64,000 nucleotides of DNA, taken from the NCBI GenBank assembly GCA_903928115.1, contig CAIYPP010000111.1:1-64000 (forward strand), given 5' to 3'. The translations under genes were made by a program, and so were the position numbers. The DNA is from an uncultured Planctomycetota bacterium (GTDB lineage: Bacteria; Planctomycetota; UBA1135; GCA-002686595). Shown here piece by piece: positions 51,969 through 61,725 of this stretch. The notes under the pieces were generated by a model that made no database searches, was not told the origin of the DNA, and saw only the letters and a list, made by a program, of their open reading frames with translations. Numbering within the stretch: the first letter of the stretch is position 1; every line of letters starts with the position of its first letter.

Positions 51969-52850
51969 CTAGCCGCGCGGCGGCGGGGCCTGCATACCGA
52001 CCAAGAAAGGCGCGGCCAGCGCCTCGGAAGCCTCTTCGTTCATGCTGCGCGGCAGTACGCGATGCAGCAGGGTCCTGCGCGCTGCGAGTGCTTCCTTCTG
52101 GGCCGTCTTCCCGTTGGCGTCGACGTGCGAGATGCGCTCGACCCCGCCGCGGGAGAGCGCGAGCACGATGCGCTCCACCGCGGCGTCGCGGAAGCGGTCG
52201 AGGAAGCCGCGCTTCAAGTCCACGGCGCCGCGCGGGTGGATGCGCTCGACGCCGGCGCGCCACGCGCTGCGCTCGGAGACGAGCAACAGGTGGTTGAAGA
52301 TCAGCTTGTTCGTGCCCATCGAGAGCGCCTTGCGCGGTACGGTGGCGCTGACGAGCTGGTCGAGCGGCAGCAGCTCCGGAAGCGCCTTGAGCTGCGAGAC
52401 GACGTTCCAGCGCTCGTCGGGGACGAAGCGGTCCGCGCTCATCTCCCAGTAGAGGTGGCCGAGCCCTTGGGTGCGTGCGACGCGCGCGAGGTGGTAGGGG
52501 ACGAAGTGGTTGTGGGCGATGGTGTCGGCGGCGAGGTGCGCGAGATAGCCGCAGACGAACGCGCGTTCGAAGTCGGTTCGCGCGAGAGTCTGCATTTCGC
52601 CGACGATGCCCCAACGGTGGCAGTGGCTATAGGGCCCCCCGGCGCCTTTCATGTTGATGATGTCGGCCGCGATGTGGCCGTACTGCCATGCGGCGCGATG
52701 CTCGGTGATCAGCGCGGCGGTGGACTTCGGTAGCCGCTCGCGGCGGCGAAACACGCGGTGCTCGAACTCCAAGTGGTTGCCCGGCCCCCAGCCTTGGACC
52801 AGAACGAGGCTCAGGAGGAGGGTCGTGAGCCAGAGCGCAAGGACAAACAT
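51969..52850 (-). CDS. Zinc-dependent phospholipase C-like protein
   Basis: 293 residues. Hydrophobic N-terminus, then WGPGNHLEF (Trp at the mature N-terminus and His), 'YGHIAADI' and 'LAHLAADTIAHNHFVPYH', i.e. the Trp/His/Asp zinc ligands of the bacterial phospholipase C/S1-P1 nuclease fold. Expected to act outside the cytoplasm, but many such proteins in Planctomycetes are uncharacterised. ATG 52850. Convergent with the calcium-loop lipoprotein (10 bp apart) and downstream, in the same direction, of the BamE-like gene by about 50 bp. Confidence 0.75.
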   Translation of the reverse strand: MFVLALWLTTLLLSLVLVQGWGPGNHLEFEHRVFRRRERLPKSTAALITEHRAAWQYGHIAADIINMKGAGGPYSHCHRWGIVGEMQTLARTDFERAFVCGYLAHLAADTIAHNHFVPYHLARVARTQGLGHLYWEMSADRFVPDERWNVVSQLKALPELLPLDQLVSATVPRKALSMGTNKLIFNHLLLVSERSAWRAGVERIHPRGAVDLKRGFLDRFRDAAVERIVLALSRGGVERISHVDANGKTAQKEALAARRTLLHRVLPRSMNEEASEALAAPFLVGMQAPPPRG

Positions 52851-52900
52851 CTCGGAGCGTCTTCTAGGACATGCTCCGCCCAGATTCGCGAGCGGAAGTC

Positions 52901-53254
52901 TCAGTCGCGCCAGGCACGGACCACGCGGCCGTCATCGAATTCGACATAGGCGGCGTGGGAAGTCTCTGTCCGTGGACGGTTGTCGATGATCAGGACCTTC
53001 GCGCCGCCGGCACTCTCGCGCTCCTTGTAGCCCCACGTCCACATCTCGCGGTCGGAGCCGAGGTCGATCTTTTGCATCGGCTGGCCGAGCAGCGCGATGA
53101 CGAAGCGGCGGCCGCAGCCCTTCTCGATCTGGTCGAGCGTGGTCGTGCCGATGACGATGTTCTCCGAGGCCATCTCGCTCGTGCGGCAGGCGACTGCGAC
53201 GAGCGGGAGGGCGAGCAGGCAGGCCCGGAGGCCGAGTTGAGCGGTGCGTTGCAT
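52901..53254 (-). CDS. BamE/SmpA-like small lipoprotein
   Basis: 117 residues, lipobox VAVAC (Cys23). The body fits the SmpA/OmlA (BamE) beta-lactamase-inhibitor-like fold: 'GTTTLDQIEKGCGRRFVIALLGQP' helix pair, 'MWTWGYKE' strand and C-terminal 'YVEFDDGRVVRAW'. BamE assists outer-membrane protein assembly. The same fold is used by other lipoproteins, so the exact role is open. Confidence 0.65.
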   Translation of the reverse strand: MQRTAQLGLRACLLALPLVAVACRTSEMASENIVIGTTTLDQIEKGCGRRFVIALLGQPMQKIDLGSDREMWTWGYKERESAGGAKVLIIDNRPRTETSHAAYVEFDDGRVVRAWRD

Positions 53255-53347
53255 GGCGTGCGTCACAGGCTCGGAAGATAGCGTGCTCCGACCGCTTGGG
53301 CGACGTTCGCCCTTGCAAGTGCGCGTCCCGCGCGGAATTCTCGCGAC

Positions 53348-55519
53348 ATGACGCGGGTCGTGGGCAGGGATCTGGCGCGGCCCGACGGTCCGGCGAAGGT
53401 CAGCGGGCGCGCCCGCTACATCGCCGACCTCGAGGTCCCCGGGGCATGGGTCGGCGGCGCTTTGCGCTCGCCCGTGGCTCGCGGGCGCCTCTTGGGGATC
53501 GAGCGCGATCCCCGCTTCGACTTCTCGCGCGTGGTCATCGCCGGCCCGCACGACACGGGCGAGAACGTGATCGCGATGATCGTCCACGACCAGCCGGTCC
53601 TCGCGAGCGAGTCGATCGAGCACCATGGCGAGCCGCTGTTGCTCGTGGCGGCTCCCGACGAGGAGACGCTGCAGGCGGCGCTGGCCGCGCTGCGGCCGCG
53701 CGTCGAGCCTTTGCCGCCTGTGTTCGATCCGCGCGAATCGACGCGCGTGTTCAAGGAGCTCCGCATCGAGAAGGGGAGCGCGGCCGCAGTGCTCGCCACT
53801 GCGGCGCGAGTCTTCGAGGGCGAGTACGAGACGGGCACTCAGGAGCAGATGTACATCGAGCCGCAGGGCGTGATCGCGTTCCCGCCCGACGGCGAGGGCG
53901 TGATCGCGGTCCACGGCTCGATGCAGTGCCCGTACTACGTCCAGAAGGCGCTCGCGCGAGCACTCGCTCTTCCAGCCGAAAAAGTGCGCGTCGTGCAGGA
54001 AGCGACGGGCGGCGGCTTCGGCGGGAAGGAAGACTATCCGTCGATCCTTGCGACGCACGCGGCGGTGCTTGCCCGCAAGGCCGGTCGCGCGGTCAAGATG
54101 ATCTACGACCGCCACGAGGATCTCGCAGTCACGCCCAAGCGCCACCCCAGCCGCGTGAAGATTCGCTCCGCGGTCGACGCCGACGGAGGTCTGCTCGCGC
54201 TCGACATCGACGTGCTGCTCGACGGCGGCGCCTACACGACGCTCTCGCCGGTCGTGCTCTCGCGCGGCTGCATCCATGCCGCAGGGCCGTATCGCTGCGA
54301 GCACGTCACGATCCGCGGCCGCGCGGTGGCGACGAATCATGTGCCCTACGGTGCGTTCCGCGGGTTCGGCGCACCGCAGACCTGCTTTGCGATCGAGCGC
54401 CACATGGACGCGATCGCGGCGGCGCTCCAGATCCATCCCTATGAGCTGCGCCGTCGCAATGCGCTGCGAATCGGCGACACGACGGCGACGGGGCAGGTGC
54501 TCAAGGAGAGCGTCGGCGCGCAGGCCGTGCTCGAGCGCATCGCGGCCTCGACGTCGATCGCGCATCATGCGTGGCGGGCTCCGCGCGAGGGACGCGTGCG
54601 GCGCGGCCTCGGGATGAGCTTTTTCTTCCACGGCGCGGGCTTCACCGGTGCAGGCGAGTCGATGCTCAAGGCTCGCATCGCCGTCGAGCTCACGGTCGAC
54701 GGGTGCGCGCGCGTGCGCAGCGCCTCGACGGAGTTCGGTCAGGGGACGGAGACGCTCTTCCGTGCGATCGCAGCCGAGGCGCTCGGCTGCGAGGCCGCGG
54801 ACGTCGAGATCGCGCAGCCGGACACGCACGCGGTGCCGAACTCGGGGCCGACGGTGGCCTCGCGCACCTGCATGATCGTCGGCGGCCTGCTTGCACGGGT
54901 GTGTCGCGAGCTCGCGACGCGCTGCGAGGGATCCGGCACGTTCCGCGAGCGCGCTGCGGCGTTCGTGCGCCGCGGCGGGGACGCGCGCATCGAGGCGGAG
55001 TACACGACGCCCGCCGGTCTGGTCTGGGACGATGCGCACTACCGCGGCGACGCCTATCCGGCCTACGGCTGGGCCGCCGACGTTGCGGAGGTCGAGGTCG
55101 ACCTCGACACGTTCGAGGTGCGCGTGCCGCGCTTTTGGAGCGCGGTGGACTGTGGCACGGCGATCCAGCCCCAGATGGTTGTCGGGCAGTTCGAGGGCGG
55201 CTCGCTTCAGGCGGTTGGCTTCGCGCAGCTCGAGGTCGTGACGACCCGCGACGGCCGTTTCCTGCAGGATCGCATGGCGACGTGCGTGATTCCGACGGCG
55301 CTCGATGCGCCGCGATTTCAGACCGACCTCGTCGAGGTGCCGTTTTCCGGCGGCCCCTTCGGCGCGAAGGGCGTGGGAGAGATGCCGATGGACGGAGGCG
55401 CGCCGGCGGTGCTCTCGGCGATCGAGGACGCGCTGGGCCTGCACATCGAGCGGCTGCCCGCGACGCCGGAACACTTGATGGCGCGCTGGCTGGAGCTGCA
55501 CCCGGAGGAACGGCTGTGA
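53348..55519 (+). CDS. Xanthine-dehydrogenase-type molybdenum subunit
   Basis: 723 residues of the xanthine oxidase family large subunit. Residues for molybdopterin and catalysis: 'GGGFGGKED', 'VPYGAFRGFGAPQT', 'ASTEFGQGTET', and the catalytic Glu678 in 'GAKGVGEMPM'. The CO-dehydrogenase loop (AYRCSFR) is absent, so it hydroxylates an aromatic heterocycle or related substrate. First gene of an L-S-M set; GTGA overlap with the Fe-S subunit. Purine or other substrate cannot be decided from sequence alone. Confidence 0.9.
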   Translation: MTRVVGRDLARPDGPAKVSGRARYIADLEVPGAWVGGALRSPVARGRLLGIERDPRFDFSRVVIAGPHDTGENVIAMIVHDQPVLASESIEHHGEPLLLVAAPDEETLQAALAALRPRVEPLPPVFDPRESTRVFKELRIEKGSAAAVLATAARVFEGEYETGTQEQMYIEPQGVIAFPPDGEGVIAVHGSMQCPYYVQKALARALALPAEKVRVVQEATGGGFGGKEDYPSILATHAAVLARKAGRAVKMIYDRHEDLAVTPKRHPSRVKIRSAVDADGGLLALDIDVLLDGGAYTTLSPVVLSRGCIHAAGPYRCEHVTIRGRAVATNHVPYGAFRGFGAPQTCFAIERHMDAIAAALQIHPYELRRRNALRIGDTTATGQVLKESVGAQAVLERIAASTSIAHHAWRAPREGRVRRGLGMSFFFHGAGFTGAGESMLKARIAVELTVDGCARVRSASTEFGQGTETLFRAIAAEALGCEAADVEIAQPDTHAVPNSGPTVASRTCMIVGGLLARVCRELATRCEGSGTFRERAAAFVRRGGDARIEAEYTTPAGLVWDDAHYRGDAYPAYGWAADVAEVEVDLDTFEVRVPRFWSAVDCGTAIQPQMVVGQFEGGSLQAVGFAQLEVVTTRDGRFLQDRMATCVIPTALDAPRFQTDLVEVPFSGGPFGAKGVGEMPMDGGAPAVLSAIEDALGLHIERLPATPEHLMARWLELHPEERL

Positions 55520-55977
55520 AGTTGCACGTGAAGGTGAACGGCGTCGCGCGCGTGGTCGAGGTCGAGCCGCTGCGGCGTCTGCTCGACGTCTTGCGCGTCG
55601 ACTTGGGGCTCACGGGCACGAAGGAAGGCTGTGGCGAGGGCGAGTGCGGCGCTTGCACGGTGCTCGTCGACGGTGTCGCAGTGAACTCGTGCCTCGTTCC
55701 TGTGGCGCAGGCCGATGGGTGCGAGGTCGTGACCGTGGAGGGCGCGGGCTTCGAGCGTGTTCGCGAGGAGTTCCTCAAGGAGGGCGCGGCGCAGTGCGGC
55801 ATCTGCACGCCGGGGATGATCGTGATGACGCGCGCTTGGGCGGAGCGCTGCCGCGCCGAGGGGAGCGAGCCTTCGCTCGATGCGGCCCGCACGGCGCTCG
55901 CCGGGAATCTCTGCCGGTGCACGGGGTACGGCGCGATCGTGCGCGCCGCGCTCGCCTGCGCGAAGGGGCGCGCTTGA
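55516..55977 (+). CDS. Xanthine-dehydrogenase-type [2Fe-2S] subunit
   Basis: 153 residues from GTG 55516. Plant-type cluster 'CGEGECGACTVLVDGVAVNSC' region (C-x4-C-x2-C...C) and a second all-helical cluster domain with 'CGICTPGMI' and 'CRCTGYGAIV'. It transfers electrons between the Mo and FAD subunits. Both boundaries overlap the neighbouring genes by 4 bp (GTGA, TTGA). Confidence 0.95.
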   Translation: MKLHVKVNGVARVVEVEPLRRLLDVLRVDLGLTGTKEGCGEGECGACTVLVDGVAVNSCLVPVAQADGCEVVTVEGAGFERVREEFLKEGAAQCGICTPGMIVMTRAWAERCRAEGSEPSLDAARTALAGNLCRCTGYGAIVRAALACAKGRA

Positions 55978-56843
55978 GCGTCGACTACGTCTGCGCGCGG
56001 TCGCTCGAGGAGGCGCTGAACGCGCTCGCGCTCGACGGTACTCCTGCGCACGTTCTCGCCGGCGGAACGGATCTGATGGTGGAGCTGCGCACCGGTCGTA
56101 CGAAGCCTGCACGCGTCGTCGATGTGTGGAAGCTCGCGGAGCTCCGGGGCGTTCGCGAGGAGGCGGGTGGGCTGCGGCTCGGCGCGCTCACCACGTGCGC
56201 GGAGCTCGCGCGCGATCCTTGCGTCGCGAAGGCCGCGTCAGCGCTCGTCGCGGTTGCGCGCGACGTCGGAGCAGAGCAGATTCAGGCGCGTGCCACGCTC
56301 GGAGGGAACCTCGGCACTGCGTCACCGGCGGGGGACCTGTGCGTGGTGCTCGTTGCGCTGGGCGCGCGCGTGCGGCTCCGCTCGCTCCGCGGCGTGCGCG
56401 AGCTGGACGCCGAGGCGTTCCTGTGCGGTTATCGCAGCACGCTGCGCGAGCGGGATGAGTTGATCGAGTCGATCCTCATCCCAGCGCGCCCGGCTGGGGA
56501 GCGCCAGCTGTGGCGGAAGCTCGGCACTCGTCGCGCGCAGTCGATTTCGAAGGTCGCACTCGCGGTGTGCATGGCGTTCGATGGCGGGCGCGTGAGCGCG
56601 GTGCGCGCTGCCGCAGGTGCCGTCGGTCCGCGCATCTTGCGCCTTGCTAAGTTGGAGCAAGAGTTGATGGGCGCGCGCGTCGACGCGGCGCTCGCGCGCG
56701 GGGCAGGAGCCGCCTCGGCGCGGCTCGACGTCGCGCCCATCGACGACGTTCGTTCGACGGGCGACTATCGCAGGCACGCGCTGGCGCGGATGCTCGCGAC
56801 TGCGATTCGAGAACTCTCTGAGGGGCCCGTATGCCGTTCCTGA
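55974..56843 (+). CDS. Xanthine-dehydrogenase-type FAD subunit
   Basis: 289 residues from TTG 55974 (TTGA overlap with the Fe-S gene; no better start). FAD motifs of the VAO-type medium subunit: 'LAGGTDLMVELRTG' and 'ATLGGNLGTASPAGD'. C-terminal CO_deh_flav_C part 'KLGTRRAQSISKVALAVC'. Completes the heterotrimer with the two preceding genes. Its end overlaps the next gene by 13 bp. Confidence 0.92.
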   Translation: MSVDYVCARSLEEALNALALDGTPAHVLAGGTDLMVELRTGRTKPARVVDVWKLAELRGVREEAGGLRLGALTTCAELARDPCVAKAASALVAVARDVGAEQIQARATLGGNLGTASPAGDLCVVLVALGARVRLRSLRGVRELDAEAFLCGYRSTLRERDELIESILIPARPAGERQLWRKLGTRRAQSISKVALAVCMAFDGGRVSAVRAAAGAVGPRILRLAKLEQELMGARVDAALARGAGAASARLDVAPIDDVRSTGDYRRHALARMLATAIRELSEGPVCRS

Positions 56844-57274
56844 TTCTGCTCGCCGCCTTGCTCGGCGCCGCCGTTTGCCTGCAGAGTACGGTCAACGGGC
56901 AGCTCTCGCTGCGTCTCGGGCTGCCGCTGACGCTGATGATCAACTCCGGAGTCGTCTTCGCCGGTTCGACGTGCTGGTACCTGATTTCTCGCGCGACGGG
57001 CACGCTGGCGGAGCGCAGTGCGGCGCCGTGGCACCTGTTCACCGGGGGCCTCTTCGGACTGATCATCATCTCCTGCGCGGCCGTGGCATTTCCCAAGCTG
57101 GGCGCGGGCGTGACCACCGCCATCGCGGTGGCCAGTCAGGTACTTGTGGCACTGCTCCTCGATCGCTTGGGAGCGAGCGGTCAGCGGATGCCGCTGTCGA
57201 CCGAGCGCGTGGTCGGGCTCGCACTGGTCGCGATCGGCGTCTGGCTCGTGGTCGCACCACCGCGTACGCGCTGA
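56831..57274 (+). CDS. Small DMT-superfamily membrane protein (DUF606/YdcZ type)
   Basis: 147 residues with five hydrophobic helices, half the size of an EamA transporter; 'LQSTVNGQLSLRLGLPLTL' is characteristic of DUF606. Such proteins work as dimers. Overlaps the FAD-subunit gene, so it could serve transport of that enzyme's substrate or product, but this is inference. Confidence 0.82.
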   Translation: MPFLILLAALLGAAVCLQSTVNGQLSLRLGLPLTLMINSGVVFAGSTCWYLISRATGTLAERSAAPWHLFTGGLFGLIIISCAAVAFPKLGAGVTTAIAVASQVLVALLLDRLGASGQRMPLSTERVVGLALVAIGVWLVVAPPRTR

Positions 57275-57316
57275 TTTCGGCGGCCCAGCGCGCTCGCTAC
57301 ACTCGCCAGCGACAAC

Positions 57317-59617
57317 GTGCGCGCCTGCTCCCTCACGCTCTCTCTCGCGGCTCTAGCTGGCTGCAGCGATCCCGACGAGCTCGGCTCGTATCGGCTCGCG
57401 CGAGCGCTCGAGGGCGCGCGCCGCCTCGAGTTGGTGGTGCCGGCGTCGCTGGACACGATCCGACTCGAAGCGCTGGCGCGGGAACCCTCCCTCGCGCGCC
57501 GCTACGAGGTCGAGTTCGAGCGCGGCGGTGAGCTCGACGACAGCGCCGCGCGCATCGTGTTCGCCGATGGCAGTTCACCTCTCATCGGCGCGATGGCGCA
57601 GCTGCACGGGCTCGTGTTCGAGCCGGGCACGGGCGCGCTTTGGTTTCAAGGACGGCGCTACCACGGGCCTCGCGAAGGTTTGATGCTCACGGTCGAGGAT
57701 CCGCGCCGCGCAGGTTGGCCTCTGACGGCGTACGTCGCCAGCGATGCGGCGGTCGCAGCTTCGCTCGCGAGCGAGCTCCTACCCAACTGGAAGCCGGGGT
57801 TCCGCACGTGGCGCGGCGGTCGCATCGAGCGCGAGGGCGTGTGGACCGACCACGGCGGACTCGTGAGCGGCAGTGCGAGCGCCGCGCTCGCGCAGCTCGA
57901 CACGTGGGCCGAGGTCACGCTCGTCGGTCCGGGGTGCGAGGTCATCGCTCACGGTGTCATCGATCCGCTGGCGCAGGCGCGCTGGGTCGAGCGGTTGACG
58001 ACGGTCCATGCGAGCACGGTCGCGCTGGTCGGTCCTCCCAAGGAGCGCGTGCGCGTTCACCTCTGGCCGGACGGCGAGAGCATGGCGGTCGCGACGGCGG
58101 CGGGCACACTGGGCGCGACGTGCGCCGGAGAGCTCGACGTCCACGGCGTCGTCGCGCCGGATGCGCTCGATGATCGTGGCGCGCAGTTCGCGCGCGCCTT
58201 GGCGCTTTCGGCCCTGGGCGTGCCTCGCGAAGCGTGGCTCGCGGATGCACTCGGCGCTGCGCTCGCGGACACATGGTGCGGTGTCGTCCGACTGCGCGAC
58301 TGGCGCGAGCACTTGCGCGCGCGCGGGCTCGCAGTCGGCTTCGAACAGGCACTGCAGCCGGTCGAAGAGTTCGCCTCACCGCACGTCCGCGAGGCGCTGC
58401 GCGCGTCCCTGCTCCGTGAGCTGATCGACCTCAAGCGGCCGGAACTCGTGCTCGCGCTGTGGCGCGAAGGCAGCGGCGTCGAGCTTCCTTGGGGCAGCCT
58501 GCGCGCGCGCTGGGGCGCCGAGCCGGTCGCACGTGAGATGCGCTCGGGGCGCCGCGAGCGGGCGCTCGCCGCGCCGTTTCTCGGAGGGGCGCACCTCGTT
58601 GCGCCGCGCGACGGCGACGGCCGAGGCTGGCGCTCTCTAGGGGGCCGCGGCGCGCAGGCCGGGCTCGCGGACATGCGAGTCCACGGGGCGAGCGTCGTGG
58701 TCCTCGATCCCGTCGCCTACGCTCAGCCGCGGACGACGTGGTGGCCGCTCGACGCGCGCTCGCGGCCCTTCGACGCGTCGGTCTGCGACGAGGCCCTGAT
58801 CTCGACGGCTCGACGCGCCCGCGAGCTCGGGCTCGGCGTCGTACTCGCGCCACAGCTCCTCGATGCAGCGACGTCGGGGCTCGCAGCGGCCTCGATGACG
58901 CTGGATGCGCAGGCCTCCGAGCTCTTCTTCGAGCGACTGACGGCACTCACGGTGCACTACGCGCTCGTCGCCGAGCTGTGCGATGCGGACGTTCTGTGCG
59001 TCGGCGGCGGTCTGCAGCAAGCGACCGACAGCTTGCGCGACGACATCGAGCAGGGCTGGGTACCGCCCGACTATCTGCTCCGCAACACCGCGCGCTGGCG
59101 CACGCTCCTCGAGCGCGTGCGGGAGGCGTACGGCGGTGCGCTCACCTATTCGGCGGGCGATCTCGCGGAGGCACAGCAGCTGGACTTCTGGGACGAGCTC
59201 GACTTCGTCGGAGTCGAGCTGTACCGACCGCTGCGCACTCTCTCGACCGTCGCCGCGCCGTTGGACGATGGCGAGTGTCTCGAGCGCTGTCGAGCGCACC
59301 TGCGCGAGCTGCGTGGCTTCGCGGCGTCATTGGGCAAGCCGTGGATCGTGACCGAGTTCGGTCTCCCTCCGACGACGCTCGCCAGCGTCGATCCTGCGGT
59401 GGGGCTCGGCTCTTACGACGTTCAGGAGACGGCGCGACTCTACGTCGCCTTCGCCGCAGCGCTCGCGGAGGCCCGCGCGGCGTCCGGCGGGCCGAGCGGC
59501 GTGTTTCTCTGGTGTTGGACCGCGGACCCCGAGCACGGCAACGGCGTCGATCGCAGCTTCACGCTGCAGAATCGGCCCGCGCTCGAGGTACTCGACTCGA
59601 TCTTCGCGGCGCGGTGA
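57317..59617 (+). CDS. Lipoprotein with C-terminal GH113-like glycosidase domain
   Basis: 766 residues from GTG 57317, lipobox LAGC (Cys16). The N-terminal 400 residues are of unknown type. The C-terminal 350 resemble GH113 (alpha/beta-barrel beta-mannanase-like): 'LDFVGVELYRPL', 'GKPWIVTEFGLPP' with the nucleophile-type Glu, and 'GVFLWCWTADPEHG'. Acid/base Glu is less clear. Tethered, probably in the periplasm or on the outer membrane. The TGA overlaps the recG start (GTGA). Confidence 0.62.
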   Translation: MRACSLTLSLAALAGCSDPDELGSYRLARALEGARRLELVVPASLDTIRLEALAREPSLARRYEVEFERGGELDDSAARIVFADGSSPLIGAMAQLHGLVFEPGTGALWFQGRRYHGPREGLMLTVEDPRRAGWPLTAYVASDAAVAASLASELLPNWKPGFRTWRGGRIEREGVWTDHGGLVSGSASAALAQLDTWAEVTLVGPGCEVIAHGVIDPLAQARWVERLTTVHASTVALVGPPKERVRVHLWPDGESMAVATAAGTLGATCAGELDVHGVVAPDALDDRGAQFARALALSALGVPREAWLADALGAALADTWCGVVRLRDWREHLRARGLAVGFEQALQPVEEFASPHVREALRASLLRELIDLKRPELVLALWREGSGVELPWGSLRARWGAEPVAREMRSGRRERALAAPFLGGAHLVAPRDGDGRGWRSLGGRGAQAGLADMRVHGASVVVLDPVAYAQPRTTWWPLDARSRPFDASVCDEALISTARRARELGLGVVLAPQLLDAATSGLAAASMTLDAQASELFFERLTALTVHYALVAELCDADVLCVGGGLQQATDSLRDDIEQGWVPPDYLLRNTARWRTLLERVREAYGGALTYSAGDLAEAQQLDFWDELDFVGVELYRPLRTLSTVAAPLDDGECLERCRAHLRELRGFAASLGKPWIVTEFGLPPTTLASVDPAVGLGSYDVQETARLYVAFAAALAEARAASGGPSGVFLWCWTADPEHGNGVDRSFTLQNRPALEVLDSIFAAR

Positions 59618-61725
59618 GCGTGGCGCGCTCCCGCACATCGGGTGCGTCGAGCGACGCGCAGGCCGCGCGTCCTCTGCACGCAGTTCCGCTCACCGAGCTC
59701 GACGGAGTCGGTCCGGCGCGCGCTCAGCGACTCGCGCAGCTCGGGGTGAACAACGTGCTCGAACTCCTTTGCGTGCTTCCGCGGCGGCTGGAACGCTGGC
59801 CCGGCTCGACTTCGCTCGCGCAGGCTCGCGCGCTCGCGGGCGGAGCGGAACGGCGCGACGAGGAGACGCTCGAAGAGAGCGCGGAGGAGGAGCGCGACGC
59901 CGCGCTGCCGTCCGCGCTCGTGCGCGTCCGCGGCCGAGTCTCCAAGCTGCGTTTCTCTCGCTTCGGGCGCCGCTCGCTCCTGCGCGCGACGCTGAGCGAT
60001 TCGAGCGAGTTGCTCGACTGTCTGTTCTTCAATCAGCCTTGGCTGCGTGAGCGCTTCGCTCTCGGAGACGAGCTCGAACTCGTCGGACGACCCGTGTGGG
60101 CCAAAGGTCCTGCACTGGTGGTGCGCAAGCTCGGGACTTCCGTCGCTCCGCTCCCTCCCGAGGGCACCCTGTCGCCGGTCTATCCCGCGACGGACGGGCT
60201 GTCGCAGGACATGCTGCGCGCGCTGTGCGCACGCGCGCTCGAGCAGTTCGGCGCGCAGGTACGCGAGCTCGTCGATCCGGGGCTGCTCGCGCAGCATGAG
60301 CTTCTCGCGCTTCCCGTCGCGGTGCGCGAGCTCCATGCTCCGACGGACGAGCGGAACTACGAGCGTGCTCGTCGACGGCTCGGGCTCGAGCCGTTGATCG
60401 CGCTCCGCGCGAGCATCGAGGCCCGGCGGCGTGCGCGTGCGCAGCGCGAGGCGCTGGTCGTTCGGGTGGAAGACGAGGCCGAGCGCGAGGTGCGCGCGCT
60501 GTTCCCCTTCGAGCTCACGCGCGGACAGCTTGCGGTCACGGCGGACCTACGCAGCGACCTCGCACGCGGTATTCCGATGCGTCGCTTGATCCAAGGTGAC
60601 GTGGGCTCGGGAAAGACCGTGCTCGGCGCATACGCCTGTCTGCTCACTCATCGAGCGGGAGCTCAGTCGGCCTTTCTCGCACCGACGGAACTCCTCGCCG
60701 AGCAGCATCTCCGCGGACTTGCGCCGCTCCTTGCGCGCGGCGGACTGCGTTCCGCGCTGTTGACGGGGTCGCTCGGTGCGCGCGCACGGCGGGCCGTTCT
60801 CGAGTCTGTGGCGAGCGGTGACACAGACGTTCTGTTCGGCACCCACGCGCTGCTCGGCGAGCACGTCCACTTCGCGCGTCTGGGCCTCGCGGTGGTCGAC
60901 GAGCAGCATCGCTTCGGCGTTGCGCAGCGCGAGCGCCTGTTTGACAAGGGCCGCGACGTGCACGGCCTTCTGATGACGGCGACGCCGATTCCGCGCACTC
61001 TCGCGCTCACGGTCTATGGCGATCTCGACGTCTCGATCCTGCGCGAGAAGCCGCCGGGTCGCTCCCCGATTGCGACGCGCCGCGTGCTCGCGCCACGCGA
61101 GCTCGTCGACGAGCTCGAGCCGCGCTTGGAGCGCGGTGAACGCGTCTACTGGGTGGTCCCACGCATCGAGTCCGGTGAGGAGGACTCCATCGGCGCTTGC
61201 GAGCGGCACGAGCGCATCGCGCGTGGCCGCTGGTCGCGCTTTGGCGTCGAGCTGGTGCACGGGCGACTCGACTCGGAGGAGCGTGCCCTTCGCTTGGAGC
61301 GCTTCCGCACGGGCGCGGCGCGGGTCCTCGTTGCGACGACGGTGATCGAGGTCGGGGTGGACGTGCCCGAGGCGACGGCGATCGTCGTCGAGTCCGCGGA
61401 ACGACTCGGCCTCGCGCAGCTGCACCAGCTTCGCGGGCGTGTCGGGCGGGGCCCGCTCCCGAGCTCCTGCTACTTGATGGGCAAGCGTTCCGCCGCCGAG
61501 CGGCTCTCGCTGCTCGAGCGCACCAACGACGGCTTCGAGATCGCCGAGGCCGACCTCGCCCAGCGCGGCATGGGGGACCTGCTCGGCCTGCGGCAGGCGG
61601 GCGAGAACCGCGAGGGCATCGTGAGCGACGAGGTCGACACGAGCCTGTTCGAGCTAGCCCAGCTCTTGTGCGCGAGCGATCCGAGCCTCTTTGAGCGCTA
61701 CGGCGACCGCCGCCCGCTCTCCTGA
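59614..61725 (+). CDS. recG: ATP-dependent DNA helicase RecG
   Basis: 703 residues from GTG 59614 (GTGA overlap); a second in-frame GTG lies at 59620. RecG remodels stalled forks and branched DNA. Wedge/OB domain, then helicase motifs: I GDVGSGKT (Lys334), II DEQH (Asp429), III 'TATPIPRTLALT', and VI 'QLRGRVGR'. C-terminal helicase domain 'VLVATTVIEVGVDVPEA' ends with 'GDLLGLRQAG'. An extra acidic stretch ('RRDEETLEESAEEERD') is inserted in the N-terminal part. Confidence 0.96.
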   Translation: MSVARSRTSGASSDAQAARPLHAVPLTELDGVGPARAQRLAQLGVNNVLELLCVLPRRLERWPGSTSLAQARALAGGAERRDEETLEESAEEERDAALPSALVRVRGRVSKLRFSRFGRRSLLRATLSDSSELLDCLFFNQPWLRERFALGDELELVGRPVWAKGPALVVRKLGTSVAPLPPEGTLSPVYPATDGLSQDMLRALCARALEQFGAQVRELVDPGLLAQHELLALPVAVRELHAPTDERNYERARRRLGLEPLIALRASIEARRRARAQREALVVRVEDEAEREVRALFPFELTRGQLAVTADLRSDLARGIPMRRLIQGDVGSGKTVLGAYACLLTHRAGAQSAFLAPTELLAEQHLRGLAPLLARGGLRSALLTGSLGARARRAVLESVASGDTDVLFGTHALLGEHVHFARLGLAVVDEQHRFGVAQRERLFDKGRDVHGLLMTATPIPRTLALTVYGDLDVSILREKPPGRSPIATRRVLAPRELVDELEPRLERGERVYWVVPRIESGEEDSIGACERHERIARGRWSRFGVELVHGRLDSEERALRLERFRTGAARVLVATTVIEVGVDVPEATAIVVESAERLGLAQLHQLRGRVGRGPLPSSCYLMGKRSAAERLSLLERTNDGFEIAEADLAQRGMGDLLGLRQAGENREGIVSDEVDTSLFELAQLLCASDPSLFERYGDRRPLS

